NCBI GenBank assembly: GCA_015063805.1
Contig: SVTK01000010.1
Span: 1-64,000 of the forward strand
Direction of reading: 5' to 3'
DNA from: Oscillospiraceae bacterium
GTDB lineage: Bacteria; Bacillota; Clostridia; Oscillospirales; CAG-272
DNA: 64,000 bases
The notes beneath the pieces are model-generated. The model saw only the letters and a list, made by a program, of their open reading frames with translations, was not told where the DNA came from and did not search any database. A program made the position numbers and the translations under genes. Each line of letters begins with the position of its first letter. Position 1 is the first letter of the stretch. This document shows positions 49,086-58,221 of the stretch, piece after piece.

Positions 49086-51929
49086 GTGGCTAATCAAAAG
49101 AAGACGCCCGCGGCGTCCACGCAGAAGAAAAAATCCGCCGCCCCGCAAAAGGGACACGGCGGAAATAACCGCACTGCCAAGCCTTCCCCTGCGGCAGAGA
49201 AAAAGACAGCCAAGGCCGCCCCCAAGTCTGCGCCCACGGCACAGGTGCGGGAAAAAACGCCCCCCAATCCCGATCGCATTCTGCATCAGGTGATCCCCTA
49301 TATTTTGGCCGTTGCCGCCCTCTTCCTCCTGGTTTGCTTTATTCTCACCGATGTGGTGAGGCTGGAGCAGCCCATGGGCGTGGTGGGGCATTGGCTGCAC
49401 AGCCTGCTGTGCGGGCTTTGGAGCTGGGGCGCTTTTTACATTCCTTTGCTGCTGGTCTATTTCGCCATTGTCTGGCGTCGCTCGGTGGGAGACGGCAGCT
49501 TGGGCTATAAGCTTTTGTTTGCTTTCCTTTGTCTTACCTTCTGCTCTTCCCTGGTGGAGGCATTTGCCATCCGCGGGGGCGGGGAAGTGCCCGGGATCAA
49601 CCCCGTGACCCTTTGGCAGGCCGGCTGTGCCCTGCGGGGAGGCGGCGTGATCGGCGGCACAGTGGGCAACCTCTGCTTCCGCGGCTTCGGCTTTGTGGGA
49701 ACGCTGATTGTGGTGATCGCCCTTCTGTTGGTCTTCATCATGTTTCTCTTCGGCCTTACCCCCTCGGCCATTGTGCTGTATGTGCGCTACTGGCTCAAGG
49801 TGCGGGAGGAAAAGAAGAAGGAACAGGAGAACCAGCCCCCCATTTTCATCAACCCGCCGAAAATTCCTCAGCCCACCCCCTCGGCTGAACCGCAGCCCGT
49901 TTCCGAAAAGCCCGGGAAACGGCGCAAGAAGTTTGATGTGGATGTGCCCATCAATTCCACCGGAAAGATTGAAGATATCGACCTGCCCATTCCCGATCTG
50001 CCCGAGGCGCCTTTGCCCGGTGACGGTGATGTGCCGGAGGAAAACCCCATTGATCCCGCCATCTTCGACGAGGTGCTGTCGGAGACGTCCGGCGGACAGG
50101 CCCCGGCGGCGCAGGACGATCCCTTTGTGGGGGACGTGACCGCCATTGCCACCGAAGGGGTTGAGGAACGGGAGAAGCTCAAGCCGACCCGCGGAAAACC
50201 TGCCGCCCGTCAGCTGGAGGAAGCCGCCGACGAACAGTTGGATCTGCGCAAAATTTTTGCCGATCCCACCGCATTGGACAAAGCGGCCGAAGCGGCGATG
50301 AATCCTCCGCCTGTCCCGGAGGGAGAGGGCTTTGCAGCCGACGGAGAAATCGTGCTGGATGTGGAAAGAAGTGCCCCCTTCGGCACCCCCTCTCCTGTGG
50401 CATCTCCCAATTTTGTCATGCCTCCTCCTCCCTATGTGTTCCCTCCTGTTACCCTATTGAAGGTTGACCCTGCGCCTCCCAGCGGAGACGTGCGTGCCGA
50501 ACTGCAGCAGAACGCCGAGAAGCTGGTGGATACCCTGTCCAGCTTCAACGTGCGGACCAAGATTGTCAATGTATCCCGCGGACCCACCATTACCCGGTAC
50601 GAGCTTCAGCCCGAGGCTGGTACCCGTGTCCGCTCCATCGCCAACCTGGTGGATGACATTGCTCTCAATCTGGCCACTACGGGTGTGCGCATTGAGGCGC
50701 CCATCCCCGGAAAGGCCGCAGTGGGTATTGAGGTGCCCAACAAAGTGGTTGCCACCGTTTACGCCCGGGAGCTGATCGAATCGGATGCCTTCCAGTCGGC
50801 CAAGAGCCGCCTGACCGCCTGCCTCGGCCGGGACGTGGCGGGTGCCCCCATCTTCTGCGACCTGGCTAAGATGCCCCACCTGCTCATTGCCGGTACCACC
50901 GGATCGGGTAAGTCGGTTTGTATCAACAGTATTCTGCTCAGTATTCTCTACAAGGCTTCTCCCGACGAGGTGAAGCTGATCCTCATCGACCCCAAAAAGG
51001 TTGAATTGAACGTTTATAATGGCATTCCCCACCTGCTGGTGCCTGTGGTGAGCGACCCCAAGAAGGCGGCAGGCTCCCTGAACTGGGCGGTGGGCGAGAT
51101 GGAACGCCGCTACGAGCTCATTGAAGAGGCCGGTGTGCGCAACCTCCAGGGCTACAATGCCTATATCGAAAGTCACCCCGAGCGGGGGGAGAAGCTGCAT
51201 CAGATCGTCATTGTCATCGACGAGCTGGCCGATCTGATGATGACGGCCAAGGACGATGTGGAGACCTCCATCTGCCGCATTGCCCAGAAGGCCCGCGCCG
51301 CAGGGATGCACCTGGTCATCGGTACCCAACGTCCTTCGGTGGATGTCATCACTGGTCTGATCAAGGCCAATGTGCCCTCCCGAATTGCATTTACCACCGT
51401 GTCTCAGGTGGACTCCCGTACCATCATCGATATCGCCGGTGCCGAGAAGCTGATTGGACGCGGCGATATGCTCTATTCCCCCGTGGGTTCTACCCGCCCC
51501 ATTCGTGTGCAGGGTGCCTTCGTCAGCGACAACGAGGTGGAGTCGGTGATCGACTTCATCAAGAACAACTCCGGCGAGGGCGAGTACAGCGAAGAGGTGA
51601 TTGAGAGCATCGAGAAGGAAGCTGCACGCTGCGGCCAGTCCAAGAAGGGCGGCAGCAACAGCCTGGAGGACATTGATGCCGAGGCGGCTGACGAGCCTGC
51701 CGATCCCATGCTCCGGCCCGCCATTGAGCTGGCCATCGAGTGCGGAAAGATTTCCACCTCCCTGATTCAGCGCCGCCTTTCCCTCGGCTACGGTCGTGCC
51801 GCCAAGCTCATTGACCGCATGGAGCGGCTGGGCTATGTCAGCGCCCCCGACGGGCAGAAGCCCCGCGATGTCCTGATTACCCGCCAGCAGTTCATGGAAA
51901 TGGTGATTCGGGATGAGGATCTCGGATAA
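49086..51929 (+). CDS. FtsK/SpoIIIE DNA translocase
   Basis: A 947-residue chromosome translocase. GTG 49086 follows AAAGGA by nine bases. The N terminus is Lys/Ala/Pro-rich, then come about four transmembrane helices (residues 65-235) that anchor it at the division site. A long Pro/Glu-rich linker leads to the motor: Walker A GTTGSGKSVCINSI, ILIDPKKVEL, and Walker B IVIVIDELADLMM. The C-terminal gamma winged helix reads LIQRRLSLGYGRAAKLIDRMERLG. FtsK and SpoIIIE cannot be separated by sequence alone. Confidence 0.96.
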   Translation: MANQKKTPAASTQKKKSAAPQKGHGGNNRTAKPSPAAEKKTAKAAPKSAPTAQVREKTPPNPDRILHQVIPYILAVAALFLLVCFILTDVVRLEQPMGVVGHWLHSLLCGLWSWGAFYIPLLLVYFAIVWRRSVGDGSLGYKLLFAFLCLTFCSSLVEAFAIRGGGEVPGINPVTLWQAGCALRGGGVIGGTVGNLCFRGFGFVGTLIVVIALLLVFIMFLFGLTPSAIVLYVRYWLKVREEKKKEQENQPPIFINPPKIPQPTPSAEPQPVSEKPGKRRKKFDVDVPINSTGKIEDIDLPIPDLPEAPLPGDGDVPEENPIDPAIFDEVLSETSGGQAPAAQDDPFVGDVTAIATEGVEEREKLKPTRGKPAARQLEEAADEQLDLRKIFADPTALDKAAEAAMNPPPVPEGEGFAADGEIVLDVERSAPFGTPSPVASPNFVMPPPPYVFPPVTLLKVDPAPPSGDVRAELQQNAEKLVDTLSSFNVRTKIVNVSRGPTITRYELQPEAGTRVRSIANLVDDIALNLATTGVRIEAPIPGKAAVGIEVPNKVVATVYARELIESDAFQSAKSRLTACLGRDVAGAPIFCDLAKMPHLLIAGTTGSGKSVCINSILLSILYKASPDEVKLILIDPKKVELNVYNGIPHLLVPVVSDPKKAAGSLNWAVGEMERRYELIEEAGVRNLQGYNAYIESHPERGEKLHQIVIVIDELADLMMTAKDDVETSICRIAQKARAAGMHLVIGTQRPSVDVITGLIKANVPSRIAFTTVSQVDSRTIIDIAGAEKLIGRGDMLYSPVGSTRPIRVQGAFVSDNEVESVIDFIKNNSGEGEYSEEVIESIEKEAARCGQSKKGGSNSLEDIDAEAADEPADPMLRPAIELAIECGKISTSLIQRRLSLGYGRAAKLIDRMERLGYVSAPDGQKPRDVLITRQQFMEMVIRDEDLG

Positions 51930-51963
51930 ATTTTTGTTTGACTGTGAATAAAGGAGAATTGTG

Positions 51964-52431
51964 ATGAAAAAGATTGTTGCCCTTATGCTGCTGCTCTGCC
52001 TGGTGGCTATTCCCGCCTGCGCCAATGAGAATGCTAATGCCCCCGATATGCCCGAGACCCACGCCGCCGCCATTGACCCCGATAAGGTCAAGACGGTGAG
52101 ATTGGTTCGTCTCAATGAGAACGGTGAGGAAGACTATACAGCACTCCTGCAGGAAAACAACCTGGCGATTCCCCTGCTTGCCACCGTATTTGATACCGCC
52201 GCCGAGGCAAAGCCCGCGGCCGAGCGTCGTTGTGATATCCGCGGCACCATGCGGATGTCCGATGGCAGCGAGATTGTGTTTGAGGTTTTCACCGATGACA
52301 CCATGGAAACCGGCGGTGCTGTGCTGGAAGGCGCGAAGATGCGCCAGTTTATTTACTCTTTTGTTCCCGGCTTTGCCTCTGTGCCCGAGACTACCGATGC
52401 CGCCGATGCTGCGGAGGGGGCAGAGGGCTGA
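51964..52431 (+). CDS. Small lipoprotein
   Basis: A 155-residue lipoprotein with lipobox VAIPAC after a hydrophobic signal. ATG 51964 follows AAAGGAG. The body has KTVRLVRLNENGEEDYTALL and a beta-rich part, and the last residues are Ala/Glu-rich. I recognise no family. Its stop overlaps the tmk start (TGATG), so it is translationally coupled to thymidylate kinase and is in the ftsK-tmk-mltG run. Confidence 0.75.
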   Translation: MKKIVALMLLLCLVAIPACANENANAPDMPETHAAAIDPDKVKTVRLVRLNENGEEDYTALLQENNLAIPLLATVFDTAAEAKPAAERRCDIRGTMRMSDGSEIVFEVFTDDTMETGGAVLEGAKMRQFIYSFVPGFASVPETTDAADAAEGAEG

Positions 52432-53096
52432 TGGGACGCTTTATTGTGCTGGACGGCCTTGACGGCTCGGGGAAGGGAACCCAGGCCGAGCTGCTTCGCC
52501 GCCGCCTGACCGAGGAGGGCCGCGAGGTGATGCTCATCTCCTTCCCTCACTACGGCACCCCCGGTGCCGCCGCGGTGGAGTTCTACCTCGGTGGGCAGCT
52601 GGGCAGTGACCCCGCCGGCACCAATGCCTATGCCGCCTCCACCTTTTACGCCGTAGACCGTTATCTGTCCTGGCGCACCGAGTGGGGTGATTTCCTCACT
52701 CGCCCCGATACGGTGGTGATCGCCAACCGCTACACCTCGGCCAATGCGGTACATCAGCTGTCCAAGCTGCCCCGGGAGGAGTGGGATGCATTCCTTGACT
52801 GGCTGGGTGACTTTGAATTTGATCGGCTGGGGCTCCCCCGTCCCGATCTCACAGTATATCTGGAGATGACGCCGGCCATTTCCATGCGCCTGGTGTCCCA
52901 CCGCTCGGCCGAAACCGGGCAGAAGAAGGACATCCATGAGTTGGATCCCCACCACCTTGAGGCCAGCTACGGGGCGGCGGTCTATGCCGCATCCCGCTGG
53001 GGCTGGCACCGCCTGCCCTGCTACGCAGGGGACGAGCCCCGCGCCATCGAGGACATCGCCGGGGATGTATACGCGGCGGTGAAGGGTATACTTTAA
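52431..53096 (+). CDS. tmk: Thymidylate kinase
   Basis: A 221-residue dTMP kinase. The P-loop is FIVLDGLDGSGKGTQAELL, the DRY-like motif is VDRYLSWRTEW, the base/phosphate segment is VVIANRYTSANAVHQLSKL, and LTVYLEMTP precedes the lid (SAETGQKKDIHE). The lid and the Gly-Lys-Gly-Thr P-loop suit the family, though the sequence is rather divergent from E. coli Tmk. It converts dTMP to dTDP. ATG overlaps the stop of the preceding lipoprotein gene. Confidence 0.92.
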   Translation: MGRFIVLDGLDGSGKGTQAELLRRRLTEEGREVMLISFPHYGTPGAAAVEFYLGGQLGSDPAGTNAYAASTFYAVDRYLSWRTEWGDFLTRPDTVVIANRYTSANAVHQLSKLPREEWDAFLDWLGDFEFDRLGLPRPDLTVYLEMTPAISMRLVSHRSAETGQKKDIHELDPHHLEASYGAAVYAASRWGWHRLPCYAGDEPRAIEDIAGDVYAAVKGIL

Positions 53097-53188
53097 GTCC
53101 GGACTGTAAATATTGCGTCAATTTTTTGGTACGGGCGTGTATTTCGCCCAAAATTTGATATAATGTGATTAGGTTGGAGAATAACGGT

Positions 53189-53740
53189 ATGGTTTACCTT
53201 TTTTTAGCAAACGGATTTGAGGAGATTGAGGCACTTTGCCCCCTTGACCTGCTTCGCCGCGCCGGCGTTGAAGTCAGGACGGTGGCAATTTCCACCGGTG
53301 GCTTGGCTGTTACCGGTGCCCACGGGATTACGGTGATGGCAGATATGGCCGAGGCGGATTTCGATCCCCATGCCGAGGCTGAGATGCTGATCCTCCCCGG
53401 CGGAATGCCCGGTGCCGCCAATCTGGATGCCTCCACTGCGGTGGATGCGGCCATTGCCTGCGCGGTTGAGCGGGGCAGCTTCCTCTCCGCCATCTGCGCC
53501 GCGCCTATGATTTTGGGTCGCCGCGGCCTGCTGGCAGGACTTGAGGCCATCTGCTTCCCCGGCTTTGAGGATGAGCTGAAGGGTGCCGAACTGTCTGCAT
53601 CCCGCGTGGTGCGGGACGGACGCGTGATTACCGCTGCCGGAATGGGTGTGGCTCTGGACTTCGGCCTTGCGCTGGTGGCCGCCCTGAAGGGCGACGAGGC
53701 CGCCCGTAACCTGCGCTGTGCTGTGCTTGCCGACCGCTGA
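53189..53740 (+). CDS. DJ-1/PfpI-family protein
   Basis: A 183-residue protein of the DJ-1/ThiJ type. VYLFLANGFEEIEALCPLDLLRRAG opens the fold (conserved Glu), MLILPGGMPGA follows, and the nucleophile elbow LSAICAAPMIL contains the conserved Cys. The C-terminal ITAAGMGVALDFGLALV is typical. ATG 53189 follows TTGGAGA. A TATAAT at 53159-53164 lies 20 bp upstream but without a good -35. Members act in stress protection, deglycation or as chaperones; the specific role is not clear. The stop overlaps the CPBP gene (TGATG). Confidence 0.92.
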   Translation: MVYLFLANGFEEIEALCPLDLLRRAGVEVRTVAISTGGLAVTGAHGITVMADMAEADFDPHAEAEMLILPGGMPGAANLDASTAVDAAIACAVERGSFLSAICAAPMILGRRGLLAGLEAICFPGFEDELKGAELSASRVVRDGRVITAAGMGVALDFGLALVAALKGDEAARNLRCAVLADR

Positions 53741-54651
53741 TGTGGCGCCGCGGAATTTTCACCGCCCCCGCCCTGGTGCTGGCGGTTTATGTTCTTCTGC
53801 TTTGCTCCCGCTTCTTGGATACCTCCCTGTTTGCCGACGGAAACAGCTACCTGACGGTGGTGGTACTGCAGCTGCTGATCTTCCTGCTCCCCGCTGCCAT
53901 CTACTGTAAGCTGCGGGGGGATCACATCCGCGGCCGTCTGCGGATCCGCTTTGTGGGGCTGGAACAGCTTCTGCTGGTCCTGGCGGCGGCCATGACCTTG
54001 ATCTGCGGGGCTTTGGTGATCAGCTTCGCCATGGGAGGCGATCAGAACGATCTGCGTTTCTCCCTGTATGAACAGTTTGCGGCCATGACCGATGGGGGGG
54101 CGGGAAATCTGCTCTATGCTGTACTGGCCTTTGCCGTGCTTCCCGCCGTCTGTGAGGAGTTTGTCTTCCGCGGGGTGCTCTGCGCCGAGCTGGAGAAGAA
54201 CGGATTACCCGCTTCGGTGCTGATCAGCGCACTTTTCTTTGCCATGCTTCACTTTGATCTGCCCCGGTTTCCCCTCTATTTTTTTGCAGGGGTGGTGCTG
54301 GCCATGGTGCTCTATGCGACCCGGTCGGTTCTCGGGCCCATCTTCGTGCACCTGCTCTACAATCTTTTCGGACTTTTCGGCCGTCCCTATATGACCGAGC
54401 TCTATGCGCGGACGGGCAGTACTTCGCTGTTTGTTTTTCTTTTGGCGGTACTCCTCCTGCTCTCCCTGATCCTCTTTTTCGGGGAGGCTTCCCGCAGCTA
54501 CAGCGGCTATGCCCGCCGCGGCCTCCGGGCTGATGACTACCGCCCCGACTCCCCCAGGGAGAAGGGAAGCTCCCCCTTCGCCGAAGCCCTGCTGACTCCT
54601 CTGGGCCTGCTGGCGGCACTGTTTTATGTGATCGTGATTATTGCCGTTTGA
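53740..54651 (+). CDS. CPBP intramembrane metalloprotease
   Basis: A 303-residue membrane protein with about eight helices. The CPBP/Abi (CAAX protease-like) motifs are present: CEEFVFRGVL, FAMLHFDLPRFPLYFFAGVV (motif 2 His) and FVHLLYNLFG (motif 3). It likely cleaves membrane peptides or modifies surface proteins. Translation is coupled to the DJ-1 gene. The C-terminal loop before the last helix is charged. Confidence 0.9.
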   Translation: MWRRGIFTAPALVLAVYVLLLCSRFLDTSLFADGNSYLTVVVLQLLIFLLPAAIYCKLRGDHIRGRLRIRFVGLEQLLLVLAAAMTLICGALVISFAMGGDQNDLRFSLYEQFAAMTDGGAGNLLYAVLAFAVLPAVCEEFVFRGVLCAELEKNGLPASVLISALFFAMLHFDLPRFPLYFFAGVVLAMVLYATRSVLGPIFVHLLYNLFGLFGRPYMTELYARTGSTSLFVFLLAVLLLLSLILFFGEASRSYSGYARRGLRADDYRPDSPREKGSSPFAEALLTPLGLLAALFYVIVIIAV

Positions 54652-54691
54652 TGCGGCCTATCCCATCCGAACCGATGAAGGAATAGAACCT

Positions 54692-56473
54692 ATGAACAAT
54701 ACACCAAGTCAACCCAACAATTCTCCGCGTCCGACGGTGAAACGGCCCGTGCGGGCCATGCGCCAGCCGGGAGATGTTCCGCAGACTCCGGGAATTCAGA
54801 ACGCCGCTCCGCCCATGGGGCAGACCCCTGCCGTTCAGCGTCCTGTACCCGCCCGTGCACCCCAGGTGCAGAACGGTCAGGCTCCTGCCGTTCAGCGTCC
54901 GGTACCTGCCCGTGCACCCCAGGCGCAGAATGGTCAGGCTCCTGCCGTTCAGCGGCCGGTACCTGCTCGTGCATCCCAGGCACAGAACGGCCAGGCCCCT
55001 GCAGTTCAGCGTCCTGTACCCGCCCGTGCACCCCAGGCGCAGAACGGCCAGGCCCCTGCCGTTCAGCGTCCTGTACCCGCCCGTGCACCCCAGGCGCAGG
55101 GTGGGCAGGCTTCTGCCGTTCAGCGTCCGACACCCGCTCGTGCACCACAAGCGCAGAACGGTCGGCAGTCTGCAGGTGTTCCCCCCAGAATTGATCCGAT
55201 ACAGGAGGCTCCCACCACCCAGGTGGATCTGACCGCCCCCCGCACGGTGACCGACGATAATTCTGCCACCCGCCGTATGGATGTGTCCACTGACGAAGGA
55301 AAAAAGAAAAAGCGTCCCGAGGACACCGAGGGCAAGAAGAAAAAACAGATGTCCGAGGGCGCGGCCACCCTGCTCAGCATTGTCAAGGCCATCACCTATA
55401 TCGTGTTTGTCATTGTTCTGGCGGGCTTCCTTTCTTACTATATCATCCGCGTGGCCAACGATATGTTTGCCTTTGTGAAATCGGATGAAATGGTGGAGGT
55501 CGTGATCCCCGAATACGCCACCATTGATGATGTCAGCCAGATTCTGTCGGAGAACGGGATTATTACCTATCCCGACGTATTTAAGATCTACGCTAAGCTC
55601 AACAAGGACAACGGCGAATTTATGGCGGGCAGCTATACCATCAATGCCATGATGAACTACGACGAGCTGCTTATGGCATTCAAGGAAAAGTTTGTGCGCG
55701 GTACCATACGCCTGACGATCCCCGAGGGGTATACGGTGGACGAGATTATCGATCTCTTCATCGAAAACGGTGTGGGCATGGTGGAACGGGAGGAGGACGT
55801 ATTTGTGTCCGCCACCCGCGAGGATTATGTAGCGGCGGTGAACAACCTGGAGCTGTATGCCGAATATTTCGAGTTTGTCCGCGCCCTAATCGGCAATGTG
55901 TCGGAGGATCGGTTCTACCCCCTGGAGGGATATCTCTTCCCCGATACCTACGAGTTCTACACCGACTCCAAGCCTTCTCAGATCGTGTATAAGCTGCTCA
56001 ACCGCTTCAATAACGTCTTCAAGAGCGAGTTCTACGACCGGGCAGATGAACTGGGCTATACAGTGGACGAAATTGTCACCTTGGCTTCCATGATTGAGAA
56101 GGAGACCCGCCTCTATCATGAGTTCGAGTCGGTTTCCTCGGTCTTCCACAACCGTCTCCGGGATCCGGCAAACTTTGCTTTCCTGGAAAGTGATGCCACC
56201 ATCATGTATGCTATCCATCATGATACCGGAGAGCGCAAGGAGGACATGACCCACGAGGATGTGTCCTATGTTTCTCCCTACAACACCTATACCAACCGCG
56301 GTCTTCCTCCGGGCCCCATCGCCAACCCCAGTTACCAGGCGCTGACCTGCGCCCTTTACCCCGAGGACACCGATTATTACTACTTTGTCTCCCGCAAGAA
56401 CGGGGAGACCGTCTTCTCCCGCACCCTGGACGAGCACAATGCTGCTGTGGCCGCTGCGGCTGCGGAGGGATAA
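54692..56473 (+). CDS. mltG: Endolytic transglycosylase MltG (YceG) with N-terminal tandem repeats
   Basis: A 593-residue protein that cleaves nascent glycan strands. Residues 46-159 are six 19-residue repeats (PAVQRPVPARAPQAQNGQA type). One transmembrane helix is near 225-250 (KAITYIVFVIVLAGFLSYYII). A LysM-like segment (VVIPEYATIDDVSQIL) precedes the YceG domain with the catalytic-type Glu in VTLASMIEKETRLYHEF and the closing NRGLPPGPIANPSYQAL. The cytosolic repeat region is unusual for MltG. ATG 54692 follows GAAGGAA. Last gene of the ftsK-mltG run. Confidence 0.95.
   Translation: MNNTPSQPNNSPRPTVKRPVRAMRQPGDVPQTPGIQNAAPPMGQTPAVQRPVPARAPQVQNGQAPAVQRPVPARAPQAQNGQAPAVQRPVPARASQAQNGQAPAVQRPVPARAPQAQNGQAPAVQRPVPARAPQAQGGQASAVQRPTPARAPQAQNGRQSAGVPPRIDPIQEAPTTQVDLTAPRTVTDDNSATRRMDVSTDEGKKKKRPEDTEGKKKKQMSEGAATLLSIVKAITYIVFVIVLAGFLSYYIIRVANDMFAFVKSDEMVEVVIPEYATIDDVSQILSENGIITYPDVFKIYAKLNKDNGEFMAGSYTINAMMNYDELLMAFKEKFVRGTIRLTIPEGYTVDEIIDLFIENGVGMVEREEDVFVSATREDYVAAVNNLELYAEYFEFVRALIGNVSEDRFYPLEGYLFPDTYEFYTDSKPSQIVYKLLNRFNNVFKSEFYDRADELGYTVDEIVTLASMIEKETRLYHEFESVSSVFHNRLRDPANFAFLESDATIMYAIHHDTGERKEDMTHEDVSYVSPYNTYTNRGLPPGPIANPSYQALTCALYPEDTDYYYFVSRKNGETVFSRTLDEHNAAVAAAAAEG
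54827..55168 (+). repeat. Six 57-bp tandem repeats in mltG
   Basis: Six units begin at 54827, 54884, 54941, 54998, 55055 and 55112, each 57 bp and encoding 19 residues with few changes. The near-identity at DNA level suggests recent expansion or contraction by slippage or recombination. No spacers are present, so this is not CRISPR. Confidence 0.92.
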
Positions 56474-56478
56474 AAACA

Positions 56479-56518
56479 GACCCGTCGGATCTGCACAGTG
56501 TGCGGATGCCGACGGGTC
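56479..56518 (+). terminator. Terminator after mltG
   Basis: Stem GACCCGTCGG (56479-56488) with CCGACGGGTC (56509-56518), then ATTTTT. It lies between convergent mltG and the uracil permease gene. Confidence 0.88.
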
Positions 56519-56538
56519 ATTTTTACTTATTCGGGAAA

Positions 56539-57891
56539 TTACTTCTCAGACTTTTCCTTGCCCAGAATCGCGTTGGTGACGATACCCAGGATCAGCGCGG
56601 TGGCGATGGCGGTGATGGAGATCTGACCGAAGTTGAGGGTCAGGCCGCCGATGCCGGGGATGAGGATGGCGGCAACCACGAAGAGGTTGCGGTTCTCGCC
56701 CAGGTCAACCACCTGGAGCATCTTCAGACCGGAAACGGCGATGAAGCCGTAGAGGGCGATGCAGATGCCGCCGATGATGCAGGAGGGAATGGTGTTGACG
56801 AACTGTACGAAGGGGTTGAAGAAGGATACCACGATGGCCATGACAGCGGTGGTGGCGATGGTGAAGATGGAGGCGTTGCCGGTGATGGCTACGCAGCCGA
56901 CGCACTCACCGTAAGTAGTGTTGGGGCATCCGCCGAAAATGGAGCCAACGATGGAGCCAACGCCGTCGCCCATAACAGTCTTGCCCAGGCCGGGTTCCTT
57001 GATGAGGTCGCGGCCGATGATGGAGGAGAGGTTCTTGTGGTCAGCAATGTGCTCGGCCAGAACCACGAAAGCAACGGGGACGAAGAGCAGGGCGATGGAA
57101 GCGATGCCTGCGCCGCCGCCCAGGAGGGAGCCGCCTTCCTTGATGGCCTGAACGAAGGTCATCTCGGGAACGCGGAAGATGTCGGAGAACTGGAAGCCGT
57201 CGGCGAAGAGGCCGGTAAGGGCGGAGTAGTCAACGATCTTGAGGTACTCGATGTTAGCCAGCGAGCCCACCAGGGTGCAGATGGAAGCGAAAACGTAGCC
57301 GGCGAGAATACCGATGACGAAGGGGATGAGCTTCATGCCGCGGGTGCCCTTGACCGAAGCGATAACGGTGACGAAGAAGGTAACCAGACCGCAGAGGATG
57401 GCAACCAGGTTGTAGTTTTCTGCGCTGACGGCGGTGTTGTTAAGGTTGTTGATGGCAGAGCCGGAAAGGCTGAGACCGATGAGTGCAACGGTGGGGCCGA
57501 TGATGACGGGAGGCAGGAGCTTATTGACCCACTCGGTGCCCACAAAGTGGATGATGACCGAGATGAGGACGTAAACCAGACCTGCAAATACAGCACCGAC
57601 GATGATGCCGAGGAAGCCGAAGGCGGCGGCACCGATCAGGGGAGAAATGAAGGCGAAGGAGCTGCCCAGGAAAACGGGGCTCTTGCCGCGGGTGATGAGC
57701 AGGTAGACCAGCGTGCCTGCACCTGCACCCAGCAGAGCTGCGGCCTGATCCATGACGATGGTGCTCTGCCCGCCGTTGACCAGAACGGGAACCAGCAGGG
57801 TTGCGGCGATGATGGCCAGCAGCTGCTGCAGAGCAAAAATGAGGTTGGCGCCGAACTTCGGTTTGTCGTGGATGTCGTAAACCAGTTTCAT
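56539..57891 (-). CDS. uraA: Uracil/xanthine permease (UraA type)
   Basis: A 450-residue nucleobase:cation symporter with 12-14 helices. It has GANLIFALQQLLAIIAATLLVPVLV, the family motif VGSIVGSIFGGCPNTTYGECVG, and AEHIADHKNLSSIIGRDL with the substrate-contact Glu. ATG 57891 follows AAAGAGGA; longer open sequence upstream (to 58077) is leader RNA, not coding. The sequence suits uracil rather than xanthine transport (LGKTVMGDGVGS). It is preceded by a 240-nt leader with an apparent attenuator. Confidence 0.93.
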   Translation of the reverse strand: MKLVYDIHDKPKFGANLIFALQQLLAIIAATLLVPVLVNGGQSTIVMDQAAALLGAGAGTLVYLLITRGKSPVFLGSSFAFISPLIGAAAFGFLGIIVGAVFAGLVYVLISVIIHFVGTEWVNKLLPPVIIGPTVALIGLSLSGSAINNLNNTAVSAENYNLVAILCGLVTFFVTVIASVKGTRGMKLIPFVIGILAGYVFASICTLVGSLANIEYLKIVDYSALTGLFADGFQFSDIFRVPEMTFVQAIKEGGSLLGGGAGIASIALLFVPVAFVVLAEHIADHKNLSSIIGRDLIKEPGLGKTVMGDGVGSIVGSIFGGCPNTTYGECVGCVAITGNASIFTIATTAVMAIVVSFFNPFVQFVNTIPSCIIGGICIALYGFIAVSGLKMLQVVDLGENRNLFVVAAILIPGIGGLTLNFGQISITAIATALILGIVTNAILGKEKSEK

Positions 57892-57984
57892 ATAATCCTC
57901 TTTCTCCGCCATCAAAGTTTGAGGAAACGTCAGCCGCCGTGGCGGTGAACGGCTGCCGCCATTCCCGCAGGCAAAGACACAGCA

Positions 57985-58030
57985 TAAAAAAACTGCCCGA
58001 GGGCGGTCACGCCAACGGCGGCCGTCCCAC
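57985..58030 (-). terminator. Apparent attenuator in the uracil permease leader
   Basis: On the minus strand a GC-rich block with overlapping short inverted repeats (58030 down to 57993) is followed by T7 (57992-57986), 100 bp before the uraA start. This looks like an intrinsic terminator within the 240-nt leader (58133-57892), so expression is probably set by attenuation. I see no PyrR-binding consensus and no purine-riboswitch core. The leader upstream has several other short hairpins. Confidence 0.5.
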
Positions 58031-58133
58031 AGACAGAGTTCTTCCGTAACGGAACAGTGCTCCGAGGATGAACCCAAGCTGCGATTCTTAACCTTCGGAA
58101 ATATGATGCGGGACTCCCCGCAGATACAAGCCC

Positions 58134-58162
58134 ATTATAACACGATGTGACAAAAAAAGCAA
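58134..58162 (-). promoter_or_regulatory. Promoter of the uracil permease leader
   Basis: On the minus strand TTGCTT (58157-58162) and TATAAT (58134-58139), 17-bp spacer. Confidence 0.7.
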
Positions 58163-58221
58163 GCATTTTTTGACAAATTGTGAATTTGGCCAAAAATGCT
58201 TGCTGATTTTGTGCAGGATGC

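Noticed and set aside
54827..55168. CRISPR array
   Set aside because: The repeats are contiguous, lack spacers and are in frame within mltG.
57990..58040. T-box riboswitch before the uracil permease, suggested by TTGGCGTGACCGC near the T-run
   Set aside because: The match to the T-box consensus is poor, the specifier region is not visible, and the gene product is not linked to amino acids or aminoacylation.
57892..58077. Longer N terminus for the uracil permease
   Set aside because: The upstream frame runs through the attenuator and encodes Cys/Arg-rich sequence unlike the family. ATG 57891 has a proper SD.
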